64,000 nucleotides of DNA, taken from assembly GCF_026810225.1 (NCBI RefSeq), contig NZ_CP113865.1, positions 1,260,001 to 1,324,000 on the forward strand, in the 5' to 3' direction. Shown here piece after piece: positions 46,322 through 55,435 of the stretch. Source of the stretch: Caldicellulosiruptor morganii. Its GTDB lineage: Bacteria; Bacillota; Thermoanaerobacteria; Caldicellulosiruptorales; Caldicellulosiruptoraceae. Every line of letters begins with the position of its first letter. Position 1 is the stretch's first letter. The notes below the pieces were generated by a model. The model ran no database searches, had not been told where the DNA came from, and was given only the letters and a program-made list of their open reading frames with translations. The translations under genes and the position numbers were made by a program.

Positions 46322-47527
46322 CTAATATATTTTGAGGATATCATAGCTTACCAAGCTCCCCTTAACTTTGAGTAACAGAATCACTTTTTTATTTTTTATC
46401 TTGTAGATTGAACATCCTTCCTCACCCGAAAAGTACCCACTTTTATCAGTAAAATATATTCCATCTGAGCTAATTACAGGCCAGTAGACATTTATATCTT
46501 CTGGATTCTGGTTTATATATTCTAAACCTTTACTTTTGATATTTAATAGCACCAATTTTGTTCTAAAAGGGTCCTTAATATTTGAATAGTCACCAAATTG
46601 CTTGTATTCCGGATTCCCCTGTGAGAAAATAAATTTATCTTCTGAAAAAGAGCAAACAGGCGGATTACATAGCCCTGTATTTTTCGTAAACTCTGTTACA
46701 TTCCCTGTTAACACATCAGCAACTGAAACCCAAATATATGCTGGATCAGCAGGAGTTGAAGTACTGATAGCAACATATCTGCTATCCCTGCTCCATGCAA
46801 CAGAGTAAATAATTCTGTAAACATTGTCAACTGGCATATCCCCAAATCTTTCAGAAAGTAGCTTCTTTTTACTGTTTTTGTTTAGGTCAATCACAACTAG
46901 AGATGTGGCAGCATCATTTTCTTTGTTATCCATCTCACCACAGGCAATATACTTTCCGTTCGGTGAAAGAACTGGCCAGCAAAATAAGCCTCTTGCAATT
47001 TGTTTCAGTGAAAAAGTATGTATTTTGTTTTTTGAAATATACTCTGATTTTAAAAGATATAATTTTTTTTCAGTGGCAATAACAAATTCATTTGTCTTTT
47101 TATTAGCACTGATATATCTTATCATCTCTGGCATTCGTTTTCTATAAACTTCTCTTTTTGTTTTATAATCAACTAAAATTAACTCTTTTAAGTCATTGCC
47201 ACAGTAAGCTACCTGATTTTTTCCCCATGCAAATAAGCGTACTGAAAAATAATCTAAACCCTTTATTCTATTACGGCTTATTTTGACCTTGAAAAGCAAA
47301 TCTTCTTTGCCACTGTTATGCCATAATTTCCCATAAAATAACGCAAAATAATCTCCATTTTCAGTCTTATCAAACCTTTCGATATAACCTATCTGTTCTG
47401 AAGTATTTTTTATTAGAGTATTTATAACAAAACAAATTATACCTATAATTATTAAGCATATAGAAACATATATAAAAGCATTTAACTTTCCTCTTTTTTT
47501 AACCCACATACTTAATTTTAACTTCAT
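46322..47527 (-). CDS. Membrane-anchored beta-propeller (TolB/PD40-like) protein 1
   Basis: 401 residues. Basic N-terminus and one helix (~15-38), then repeated blades with motifs such as VLSPNGKYIACGEMDN, VAWSRDSRYVAISTST and WPVISSDGIYFTDK, as in TolB/WD40-like PD40 repeats. An exported ~360-residue domain is predicted; no enzyme motif is seen. Its promoter carries BlaI-type dyads, and part of it is duplicated as a remnant at 41519. It could bind the same ligand as the M56 sensor's propeller or compete with it; this is inference. Confidence 0.7.
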   Translation of the reverse strand: MKLKLSMWVKKRGKLNAFIYVSICLIIIGIICFVINTLIKNTSEQIGYIERFDKTENGDYFALFYGKLWHNSGKEDLLFKVKISRNRIKGLDYFSVRLFAWGKNQVAYCGNDLKELILVDYKTKREVYRKRMPEMIRYISANKKTNEFVIATEKKLYLLKSEYISKNKIHTFSLKQIARGLFCWPVLSPNGKYIACGEMDNKENDAATSLVVIDLNKNSKKKLLSERFGDMPVDNVYRIIYSVAWSRDSRYVAISTSTPADPAYIWVSVADVLTGNVTEFTKNTGLCNPPVCSFSEDKFIFSQGNPEYKQFGDYSNIKDPFRTKLVLLNIKSKGLEYINQNPEDINVYWPVISSDGIYFTDKSGYFSGEEGCSIYKIKNKKVILLLKVKGSLVSYDILKIY

Positions 47528-47653
47528 ATATATTCCTCCAACGATAGTCTTATCAACTCGATTATAAATTAATAGGGCGAATACGGTTGATAACCATTAT
47601 TAACTAACTCATTAAATTGATATACCATAGATAAGATATTTATCAATCTTATT

Positions 47654-47704
47654 TTACATTTGTAATCACATCTATATTATACATATGTAAAATTTGTTTG
47701 TCAA
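47654..47704 (-). promoter_or_regulatory. Promoter of propeller gene 1 with BlaI-type operators
   Basis: Minus-strand TTGACA (47704-47699), 17-base spacer, TATAAT (47681-47676), a perfect consensus. TACATATGTA (47680-47689) overlaps the -10 and TTACATTTGTAA (47654-47665) lies downstream. Confidence 0.75.
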
Positions 47705-47782
47705 TAAGTTTTAAAAGAGTTTCAGATTATGTTTGTTAATTTTGTTTGTTAATTTTATAATTGTATTGCTCATATTTTATAA

Positions 47783-47824
47783 AAAAACAAAAAAACTGAA
47801 GCTGTTTCTTTTTACAGCTTCAGT
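47783..47824 (-). terminator. Terminator of propeller gene 2
   Basis: ACTGAAGCTGT and ACAGCTTCAGT (47795-47805 and 47814-47824) form an 11-base stem, followed on the minus strand by TTTTTTTG and further T residues. Confidence 0.88.
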
Positions 47825-47867
47825 TATCTCAATCAAATAACACTGTTGATTTACAATTGCTGGTTAT

Positions 47868-49157
47868 TTACTTCAAAATTAAATACTCACTATATTTTTC
47901 ATTAGTATTGTTTTTAAAATAACTTCTTATGAATAAATTGGTAGAAGGATTTTCAGAGTAAAGCATGATATAATTAGAATATCCTTTTTGCGGTTTTAAA
48001 TAAGGAATCCTGTAATATTTTAAATCATTTAATGAAAATATATAAATACCATCTTTCAAGTAGTTACCATACCAAGACAAATATCCTCCTGAAATATATG
48101 GATCTGCAAATGTAATCATATTTGAATTTTTCACCGAATACAACTCAGGGTAAACTATTATTTTCCATCTAATTGGTGTTTTTGATATATCACATAAAAC
48201 TATTTGATCTTGAGAACTTATGCCATTTATATGGCGAAGAGCAATAATATAATTTTTATAAATTCTTGGCATTACAAGTTCGTTATTAGGAGAGATTTTT
48301 GTTTTTATCTTCTTCTTGATATTATATAAATATATTTCTCCACTTTCTGTCCTCATTGTATGAGTTTCGGTAATATTGGATATACACCAAACTATATTAT
48401 CGCCATAAATAGATGGAGGATATATTAACCAATTTTCTTTTTCAGGTATTTTTTCAATTATAGAATATTTTTTTGTTTTCAAATCAAATAACTTTACAAC
48501 TAAATAGATAATTCCTTTCTTATCCTTTTCATAGTTTAAGTAAACAACTTTGCCATTGTGGGCAAATATATCTCTCCACATAACATTTGCCTTGGCTTTC
48601 ATATCGTCATTGGCCGAAATACTTGTTTCGCTACATTTATCAATAAAGTAGATAGTATTTGTACTAATATCATATGCATATAACCTCCAGTTACAACTTT
48701 GATATAAATACCCTTTTCTTCTTTCTCCTTCTATCCAATAAAAATATCTTCCATCAAAATTTTCAGCAATGCTCAGAAAGTTTTTTTCAGTAATTTTGTA
48801 TATCAACTTTTTATAGTTTCTCTTGAAGTCTTTAATAAAATATGCATCTTCGTTGTTAGAAAGTCCAATAAATCTATCTGGGTCAATAGTAAAAATCAAA
48901 TTTTCATCTGTATTCTTTTTAAATGTTTTCAAAAGAATATTATTAAAGTTTCCTTCGTTTTTAGGTAAATATTCAAAAAAGTCTTTAGCATAAACTATTT
49001 GCAAAAGCAGCTGACAAAGTAAAAAAGATATGACAAAAACAAAAGTAATGAGGTGTGTCTTTTCTGCCGATTTCGGTAATTTTAGTAAATCATGCATTTT
49101 CCCTTTTACTTTAATTTTATTTCTGTTGGCTTTAACAAATCTTTTTTTCATTTTCAA
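47868..49157 (-). CDS. Exported beta-propeller-like protein 2
   Basis: 429 residues. A long basic N-terminus (~1-33) precedes one helix or uncleaved signal (~35-57). The outer domain has repeats with paired aromatic and glycine positions (FDGRYFYWIEGERR, SIYGDNIVWCISNI, PYISGGYLSWYGN), consistent with a propeller of blades similar to propeller 1 but distinct in sequence. No catalytic motif is seen. Its promoter has the same BlaI-type dyads as blaI. Confidence 0.62.
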   Translation of the reverse strand: MKMKKRFVKANRNKIKVKGKMHDLLKLPKSAEKTHLITFVFVISFLLCQLLLQIVYAKDFFEYLPKNEGNFNNILLKTFKKNTDENLIFTIDPDRFIGLSNNEDAYFIKDFKRNYKKLIYKITEKNFLSIAENFDGRYFYWIEGERRKGYLYQSCNWRLYAYDISTNTIYFIDKCSETSISANDDMKAKANVMWRDIFAHNGKVVYLNYEKDKKGIIYLVVKLFDLKTKKYSIIEKIPEKENWLIYPPSIYGDNIVWCISNITETHTMRTESGEIYLYNIKKKIKTKISPNNELVMPRIYKNYIIALRHINGISSQDQIVLCDISKTPIRWKIIVYPELYSVKNSNMITFADPYISGGYLSWYGNYLKDGIYIFSLNDLKYYRIPYLKPQKGYSNYIMLYSENPSTNLFIRSYFKNNTNEKYSEYLILK

Positions 49158-49170
49158 ATGACTCTCCTTC

Positions 49171-49222
49171 TACAAATGTAATTACATAATATATTTTACA
49201 ATAGTAATAATTGGCTTGTAAA
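49171..49222 (-). promoter_or_regulatory. Promoter of propeller gene 2 with BlaI-type operators
   Basis: Minus-strand TTTACA (49222-49217), 18-base spacer, TAAAAT (49198-49193), the same layout as at blaI. TACAAATGTA (49171-49180) and TTACAATAGTAA (49196-49207) are the dyads. Confidence 0.7.
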
Positions 49223-49335
49223 GATTGTTTTAAGAATTTTTTTGAGAATCTCTATATAAAAAGATTCAAGTTTAAACATGTTTCTTTTATTCACCTATGC
49301 AGCAAATTAGCAGAAATTAGTTAATATCAATACAT

Positions 49336-49405
49336 AAAAAGCTCCCTTTCTTGGCATTTATTTTTCAAAATTTTTTAAGCTATATAGCCAAGACAAGGGA
49401 GCTTC
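49336..49405 (-). terminator. Terminator downstream of aroB
   Basis: GCTCCCTT and TTGGC (49341-49355) pair with GCCAA and AAGGGAGC (49387-49402); TTTTT follows on the minus strand. Confidence 0.8.
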
Positions 49406-49433
49406 TTCTTGACTTTGTCAGACTGAGACAATT

Positions 49434-50519
49434 TTAAGAAAAAACAATTTTTTCAAACCTTCCAAGTGCTTCATATAAAATGTCTTCATTAACTTCACAA
49501 CCCAAAATATAATCGCACACATCTTTTAATAAAACCATCCTTATAGAAGCATTTATGTTCTTCTTATCATGTTTCATAATAGAGATAATCTGGTTCTTAT
49601 CAAACTTTTGAGGAAGTTTTATGTTATTTTTTTTCAAAATTGTTACTAAAAAATCTGCGTTTGACAAATCAAAATCAAATATCATATTTGAAAGTATCAT
49701 CTCAGCAATCATTCCCAAAATAACAAATATCCCATGAGAAAAATGGTAATTGTAATAGGTCTCCAATGCATGACCCACTGTGTGTCCAAAATTCAAAACC
49801 TCTCGCAAGAGTGATTCTTTTTCATCCTTTTCAACAATTTTAACTTTACAGTTAATGGATTTTTTTATCAATTGCATGGCAAGCACTCTATCTTGAAATA
49901 TCTCAAAAGCATCTTTTTCAAATCTTTCTTTCATATCCAATATGCTTCTGTCCAGAATAAATCCATATTTTATTATCTCGCCTAAACCAGATAAAATCTC
50001 GCTTTTCGGTAATGTTTTTAAAAATTCAGGACAAATTATTATCATTTCAGGCTGGTAAAACGTCCCGATTTGGTTCTTATAGGATTTATAATTAATCCCT
50101 GTTTTTCCGCCAATGCTGCTGTCAACCATTGAAAGAAGAGTTGTTGGAATGTGTATTAGCCTTACACCCCTCTTGTATGTAGAGGCAACAAATCCAACTA
50201 CATCACCAACAACACCACCACCAATTGCAACAAACAATGCTCTTCTATCTATATTTTTTTCTAAAAGATCATCAACGGCTTTTAGATAGGATTCTGCCGA
50301 TTTTGATTCCTCACCTTCGTCAAAAAGGTAAATATGATCGTGTTTTATGTTTGCAATAAAATCTTTATAAAGTGAATAGACAACCTTATCCGAAAATATT
50401 ACAAGATTTGTATAGCTAAAAGAGGCAATAAACTCTGCAATTTCTTCTGCCTTTTCAGCAAATATAATCGGAATATTCTTTTCTTCCCTTTTTAAATTTA
50501 AATAAATCCTATCTTCCAT
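49434..50519 (-). CDS. aroB: 3-dehydroquinate synthase
   Basis: 361 residues from ATG 50519, preferred since AAAGGA lies 8 bases upstream; ATG 50528 overlaps that site. NAD-binding GGGVVGDVVGFVASTYKRG, PTTLLSMVDSSIGGKTGIN, the metal ligands in SGLGEIIKYGFI, NFGHTVGHALE and YNYHFSHG. Second step of the shikimate pathway. Downstream of ileS with a hairpin between. Confidence 0.96.
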   Translation of the reverse strand: MEDRIYLNLKREEKNIPIIFAEKAEEIAEFIASFSYTNLVIFSDKVVYSLYKDFIANIKHDHIYLFDEGEESKSAESYLKAVDDLLEKNIDRRALFVAIGGGVVGDVVGFVASTYKRGVRLIHIPTTLLSMVDSSIGGKTGINYKSYKNQIGTFYQPEMIIICPEFLKTLPKSEILSGLGEIIKYGFILDRSILDMKERFEKDAFEIFQDRVLAMQLIKKSINCKVKIVEKDEKESLLREVLNFGHTVGHALETYYNYHFSHGIFVILGMIAEMILSNMIFDFDLSNADFLVTILKKNNIKLPQKFDKNQIISIMKHDKKNINASIRMVLLKDVCDYILGCEVNEDILYEALGRFEKIVFS

Positions 50520-50559
50520 CCTACCCATCCTTTTTGGCTGATTTTTAAAATAAAAGACA

Positions 50560-50583
50560 AGCCGGCATTTTGAATTACCGGCT
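50560..50583 (-). terminator. Hairpin between ileS and aroB
   Basis: AGCCGG (50560-50565) pairs with CCGGCT (50578-50583), and the minus-strand tail is T-rich. A partial terminator. Confidence 0.6.
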
Positions 50584-50597
50584 CATCTTTTTTAACT

Positions 50598-53372
50598 TTA
50601 TTTACCTTTTACAACTTCGTAACACCTTGGACATACATTTAAACCTCCTGCATTCTTTCCAACCATTGTATCAAATTTCCAACATCTTTCACATTTTGCA
50701 CCTTCGGCCTTGTACACTTCTACTTTAATCTCTTCGCTATCACTTTCTGCTATTTCCATCTGAGATATAATTAAAACCTCTTCTAAAATATTTTTGTTTT
50801 CCTCCAAGAACTTTTTCTGTTCGCCTTGCGCAAGAATTTTCACTTTTGCATCCAGCGAACTTCCAATGAGCTTTTCATTCCTTGCAATTTCCAACTGCTT
50901 TGCAACAATATCTTTGATATCAATAATCTTTTCCCATTTTTCTTTAAGTTTTTCATCATTAAGAACTTGCTCATCTACCTTCGGCCAGTCTGTTAAGAAA
51001 ACTGACTCGGCATTGTTTTCTTTATACTTCATAAACTGCCATATCTCTTCTGCTGTAAAGGACAAAATTGGTGCAATTAATTTTGTCAAAGCAACAAGAA
51101 TTTCATACATAACAGTCTGAGCAGCTCTTCTGTCAGCTGAAGCACTGTTTGATGCATAAAGCCTATCCTTATTTATGTCAAGATATAGATTGCTCATATC
51201 AACAACACAGAAATTATGAATCAAATGATATACCTGATTGTAGTCATATTCCTCGTATGCTTTGGTGACCTTTTCAATTAAGATATTGAGTCTTTGCAAT
51301 GCCCATCTGTCAATCTCTTTTAAATTATCATACGAAACTCTATCAGTAGCCGGATTGAAATCATACAAGTTCCCCAGTAAAAACCTTGCCGTATTTCTAA
51401 TTTTTCTATAGATTTCTGTCAGCTGCTTTATAATCTCCCTTGAAATTCTCATATCCGTGGTATAGTCAGCAGATACACACCACAGTCTTAATATGTCCGC
51501 TCCAAATTCATTTATTATATCAAGCGGTGAAATTACATTTCCTTCAGACTTTGACATTTTCCTGCCTTCGCCATCAACTACAAAACCATGCGTCAAGACA
51601 ATCTTATATGGAGCTCTTCCTTTAGTCGCAACAGCTGTTAAAAGTGAAGATTGGAACCATCCTCTGTACTGATCATTCCCTTCCAGGTACATGTCACATG
51701 GCCACTCTAAATCTTCCCTGCTCTCAAGAACATATGCATGTGAAGATCCAGAGTCAAACCAAACGTCCATAATGTCAGTCTCTTTTTCAAATTCCTCACA
51801 GCCACAGCCTGGACACCTAATACCTGCTGGCAGAAGTTCCTTTACATCTTTTGAAAACCATGCATCAGAACCTTCTCTTTCAAATATCTTTGCAATATGG
51901 TCAATCGTCTCGTCTGTGATAAGCTCTTTTCTGCAATTTTTGCAGTAAAATATTGGAATTGGCACGCCCCAGATTCTCTGCCTTGAAATACACCAATCCT
52001 GCCTGTCTGCAATCATGTTATATATTCTGTCTCGTCCCCACTCGGGCACCCACTTAACATCATCTACAGCCTTCAGTGCTTCTTCTCTAAATCCTTTTAC
52101 AGACGCAAACCATTGTTCGGTTGCTCTGAATATAATAGGATTTTTACATCTCCAGCAGTGAGGATATTGGTGGGTTATCTTCTCAACACCCAGGAGATGT
52201 CCCGAAGCTTCCAGTTCTCTGGCAATTTCTTTATTTGAATCTTCATAAAAAAGTCCCGCAAATTTTCCGGCTTCTTGAGTCAAATATCCTTTATTATCAA
52301 CTGGTACAATCACAGGAATATTATACCTCTGACACACTTCAAAGTCCTCTTCACCATGTCCCGGTGCTGTGTGAACACAACCAGTTCCTGCTTCAAGTGT
52401 AACATGCTCGCCCAGAATTACCAGTGAGGTTCTATTCAAAAACGGATGTTTGCATTTCATATATTCTAACTCTTTACCTTTAAACCTTGCAATCTCATTA
52501 TAATGCTCAATTTTATTTGTTTTCATTACTCTTTCTACAAGCTCGGAAGCCATAATTAATATCTCATTACCAGTATCAACCAAGCTGTAATCAAAATCAG
52601 CATTTAAAGCAATTGCAAGATTACCCGGGAGTGTCCAGGTGGTAGTTGTCCAGATTACAATATAAACCTTTTTGCCTTTTAAATCTAACTTCGCAAACAA
52701 TCCCCTGTCATCTATTACCTCAAATTTAACATAGATTGAATATGTCCTGTCTTCCTGATACTCTATCTCTGCTTCTGCAAGCGCAGTTTCACACGATGGA
52801 CACCAGTAAACAGGTTTTAATCCCTTATAAATATAACCTTTTTTTGCCATTTTACCAAAAACACGAATTTGTCTTGCCTCAAACTTGGGGTCCAGTGTCA
52901 TGTAAGGATTTTCCCATTCACCAAAAACACCCAATCGCTTGAACTGCTGTCTTTGAATATCAATATAGTTAAGAGCAAACTCTTTACATTTTCTTCTAAA
53001 TTCTATGGCATCTATTTCATGTCTGTTGACACCAAGCTGCTTTATAACCTGCTGCTCAATTGGAAGCCCGTGAGTGTCCCATCCGGGAATATAAGGTGTA
53101 TAGTAACCTTGCAGAGCTTTGTACTTATTCACAATATCCTTTAAAACCTTGTTAAGAGCATGTCCCAAATGAATATCTCCATTTGCATAAGGTGGTCCAT
53201 CATGCAATATAAATTTCTTAGCATCTTTATTTTTCTTTAGCATTTTCTTAAAAATTTGCTTCTCTTCCCAAAACTTTAAAAACTCCGGTTCGCGCTGTGC
53301 AAGATTTGCTCTCATTGGAAAATCAGTTTTTGGTAAGTTTAATGTTTGACTCCAATCCATCTTTTGTTTCAT
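50598..53372 (-). CDS. ileS: Isoleucyl-tRNA synthetase
   Basis: 924 residues. HIGH motif DGPPYANGDIHLGHALNK, editing domain (CP1) with TTTTWTLPGNLAIAL, KMSKS motif as GRKMSKSEGN, anticodon-binding region, and a C-terminal zinc knuckle CERCWKFD...CPRCYEVV. It charges tRNA-Ile and edits Val. No T-box leader is visible in the short gap to divIVA, so transcription is probably with the upstream division genes. Confidence 0.98.
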   Translation of the reverse strand: MKQKMDWSQTLNLPKTDFPMRANLAQREPEFLKFWEEKQIFKKMLKKNKDAKKFILHDGPPYANGDIHLGHALNKVLKDIVNKYKALQGYYTPYIPGWDTHGLPIEQQVIKQLGVNRHEIDAIEFRRKCKEFALNYIDIQRQQFKRLGVFGEWENPYMTLDPKFEARQIRVFGKMAKKGYIYKGLKPVYWCPSCETALAEAEIEYQEDRTYSIYVKFEVIDDRGLFAKLDLKGKKVYIVIWTTTTWTLPGNLAIALNADFDYSLVDTGNEILIMASELVERVMKTNKIEHYNEIARFKGKELEYMKCKHPFLNRTSLVILGEHVTLEAGTGCVHTAPGHGEEDFEVCQRYNIPVIVPVDNKGYLTQEAGKFAGLFYEDSNKEIARELEASGHLLGVEKITHQYPHCWRCKNPIIFRATEQWFASVKGFREEALKAVDDVKWVPEWGRDRIYNMIADRQDWCISRQRIWGVPIPIFYCKNCRKELITDETIDHIAKIFEREGSDAWFSKDVKELLPAGIRCPGCGCEEFEKETDIMDVWFDSGSSHAYVLESREDLEWPCDMYLEGNDQYRGWFQSSLLTAVATKGRAPYKIVLTHGFVVDGEGRKMSKSEGNVISPLDIINEFGADILRLWCVSADYTTDMRISREIIKQLTEIYRKIRNTARFLLGNLYDFNPATDRVSYDNLKEIDRWALQRLNILIEKVTKAYEEYDYNQVYHLIHNFCVVDMSNLYLDINKDRLYASNSASADRRAAQTVMYEILVALTKLIAPILSFTAEEIWQFMKYKENNAESVFLTDWPKVDEQVLNDEKLKEKWEKIIDIKDIVAKQLEIARNEKLIGSSLDAKVKILAQGEQKKFLEENKNILEEVLIISQMEIAESDSEEIKVEVYKAEGAKCERCWKFDTMVGKNAGGLNVCPRCYEVVKGK

Positions 53373-53387
53373 CCCCCTGCAAAATAA

Positions 53388-53849
53388 TTAGTCATTCTGT
53401 AGTTCTTTATCTACCATTTCAAGTGCACTGAGTTCAGTTTGTAGCAAGTTCCTAAATTTATTTAAAAAAAGCTGATACCTTTTTTTGAGTTCGCCATACT
53501 CATATGTGATTTGCAACACCTTACTGTTTGCCTCTTCAATCATTTTTGAAGCCTTCATTTCAGCTTCTTTTATTAAAGCTTCTGCCTTTTGGTAAGCCAC
53601 TTTCTTTATCTCCTCAGCTGTCGACTGAGCGACAATTAAGGTGTTCTGCAATGTTTCCTCAATTGTCTTGTAATTCTGAATATTTTCATTAAGCAGTGCT
53701 ATTTTGTCTTTAAGCTCCAAATTTTCTTTGTACAGAGCTTCATAATCCTTCAATACCTGTTCGAGAAACTCTTCTACCTCTTCAACACTGTAACCGCCAA
53801 TATATACCCTTTTAAAGGTCTTAGACTCAATATCTTGGGGAGTTAGCAT
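53388..53849 (-). CDS. divIVA: DivIVA-family cell division/polarity protein
   Basis: 153 residues. The N-terminal lipid-binding motif LTPQDIESKTFKRVYIGGYSVEEVEEFLEQV (residues 2-32) is diagnostic; the rest is coiled coil with heptads to the end. It marks curved membrane and scaffolds division proteins. The order ylmH-divIVA-ileS is conserved in Firmicutes. Confidence 0.93.
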   Translation of the reverse strand: MLTPQDIESKTFKRVYIGGYSVEEVEEFLEQVLKDYEALYKENLELKDKIALLNENIQNYKTIEETLQNTLIVAQSTAEEIKKVAYQKAEALIKEAEMKASKMIEEANSKVLQITYEYGELKKRYQLFLNKFRNLLQTELSALEMVDKELQND

Positions 53850-53875
53850 AAAAGTTTTACCTCCAGAATACAGAA

Positions 53876-54646
53876 TTATGAAAATCTCAAAACTTCAATA
53901 GAAATTCTTCCCTTTTTTGTAGTTGTCAATACCTTTTCTATTTTTAATCTACCATGATGTCTTACAGAAATTAAATCACCTTCTTTAACTTCATATGAAG
54001 GCTTATCAATATACATCCAGTTTACAGCAACTTTAAACTGCCTAACAAGAGCATTTGCCTCTTCTCTTGAAATACCAAAAGCATGGCTGACAATAGCGTC
54101 AACTCTCATGGAAGGAACACTGCATACAATTTTTTTGCCACTATTCTGTATAAATTGTGAGATATCCAATTCATCCTTGTTGACAGTTTCTATTTTTACT
54201 CTATCTTTCCCTATCCTGTTTATGTGTGTAGCAATAAAAAAACTTACTTCCTCTTTAACAAAAACTAAAGCCCTGTGTTCTTTTACCAGTATATCACCAA
54301 TCTTGTCACGTTTGAGTCCCTGACCTATAAATGTTCCCAAAATTTGTCTGTGAGAAAGCATTGTATCTGATTCAACTAAAATTATTTCGATCGGAAAATG
54401 AGAAGAATCTACTTTATCTGAGTAAATTGCGTCAAAAATTGCCAAAACTTTTCTCTCAGCCTCTTCATACCCGCCCCATGCCTGATAGAATACATGCTGG
54501 CTTTCATCCTTTAAAATCACATCAGTGATGTATCTTTGCGCAAAAGGAGAAAGAAAATCTGAGTATTCAATATTCCCGTAACATCTTTCCAATAGATTCT
54601 TAACTTTCAGGATTTCAAACTTGTTCTCCTCAGGAATGTAGTACAT
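53876..54646 (-). CDS. ylmH: YlmH-like RNA-binding protein (S4 domain)
   Basis: 256 residues. An N-terminal FLSPFAQRYI...GGYEEAERKVLAIF region and a C-terminal S4 domain (RVDAIVSHAFGISREEANALVRQFKVAVNW, ~180-215). Related proteins bind stalled 50S-peptidyl-tRNA complexes. It is part of the division cluster between yggT and divIVA. Confidence 0.92.
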   Translation of the reverse strand: MYYIPEENKFEILKVKNLLERCYGNIEYSDFLSPFAQRYITDVILKDESQHVFYQAWGGYEEAERKVLAIFDAIYSDKVDSSHFPIEIILVESDTMLSHRQILGTFIGQGLKRDKIGDILVKEHRALVFVKEEVSFFIATHINRIGKDRVKIETVNKDELDISQFIQNSGKKIVCSVPSMRVDAIVSHAFGISREEANALVRQFKVAVNWMYIDKPSYEVKEGDLISVRHHGRLKIEKVLTTTKKGRISIEVLRFS

Positions 54647-54677
54647 CTTCTTTATACAACTCCATTTAAATGCTATG

Positions 54678-54953
54678 TTATATCAGTATTGCATAAACTA
54701 CCCATAACAGTTTTCTTGCAATCTCAAGTAAAATTATTGCAATCAGGGGTGAAAAATCAATAAACCCTGTTCTGATGTATCTAAACAAAATCGATCTTAT
54801 AGGTTCAAGTATAGGATTTACAATCATACCAAGTACTCTTCTGTATTTGTTGTAGGGGTCATGAATTACCCATGATAAAATTGCATCCACAAAAATACAG
54901 AATTCAACAAACGCAAAAGCTTTATCAGCAAGACCAAATATTAATCTTAACAT
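54678..54953 (-). CDS. YggT-family membrane protein
   Basis: 91 residues with two hydrophobic helices. The motif SWVIHDPYNKYRRVLGMIVNPILEPIR (split by the turn DPYN) is the YggT signature. Function poorly known; the family is linked to division and osmotic stress. It lies between sepF and ylmH as in most Firmicutes. Confidence 0.9.
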   Translation of the reverse strand: MLRLIFGLADKAFAFVEFCIFVDAILSWVIHDPYNKYRRVLGMIVNPILEPIRSILFRYIRTGFIDFSPLIAIILLEIARKLLWVVYAILI

Positions 54954-54984
54954 TCATATCCTCCAACAAGCAGGTAATTTATTT

Positions 54985-55422
54985 CTATTTCAGCCAGGCA
55001 AATACTCCCTTTGCCCTAAATTCTTCTTTTAACTGCTCATCCACCTCTAAATCAATGCTCCTTGGAACAACCACAAATATCTTCTTGCTCACTTTATGAA
55101 TCTTTGCATCAAGAACATAAACAGCCCCGCTAACAAAGTCAATGATTCTTTGAATATGTTCCTCAGCCACCTGCTCTAAATTGAATACCACTATCTTGTT
55201 CTCTCTCAGTGCATCACAAACCTTTACAACCTCATCAAAAAGTTTAAGGTTATAAACTGTAACTTCTGTCTGGCTCGCCTTCCCTATTGTTACAACCTTG
55301 GGTGTTTCATGTTTTGGCTTTACATTTTCTTCTTTTGGTTTTGTACCTTCTTGCGGTCTGTCCTCATCCTCAATTTCAATTCCAATCAGATTTAAAATCT
55401 TTCTTTGAAGGTTATCAAACAT
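54985..55422 (-). CDS. sepF: Cell division protein SepF
   Basis: 145 residues from ATG 55422, chosen for AAGGAGG 8 bases upstream. An N-terminal amphipathic helix (MFDNLQRKILNLIG), an acidic linker, and the SepF core VTVYNLKLFDEVVKVCDALRENKIVVFNLE with VSGAVYVLDA. It links FtsZ polymers to the membrane. Confidence 0.94.
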   Translation of the reverse strand: MFDNLQRKILNLIGIEIEDEDRPQEGTKPKEENVKPKHETPKVVTIGKASQTEVTVYNLKLFDEVVKVCDALRENKIVVFNLEQVAEEHIQRIIDFVSGAVYVLDAKIHKVSKKIFVVVPRSIDLEVDEQLKEEFRAKGVFAWLK

Positions 55423-55435
55423 AACCAAAACCTCC

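Noticed and set aside
53373-53387. T-box leader for ileS
   Set aside because: Only 15 bases separate ileS from divIVA, and no T-box motif (TGGNACCGCG) occurs there.
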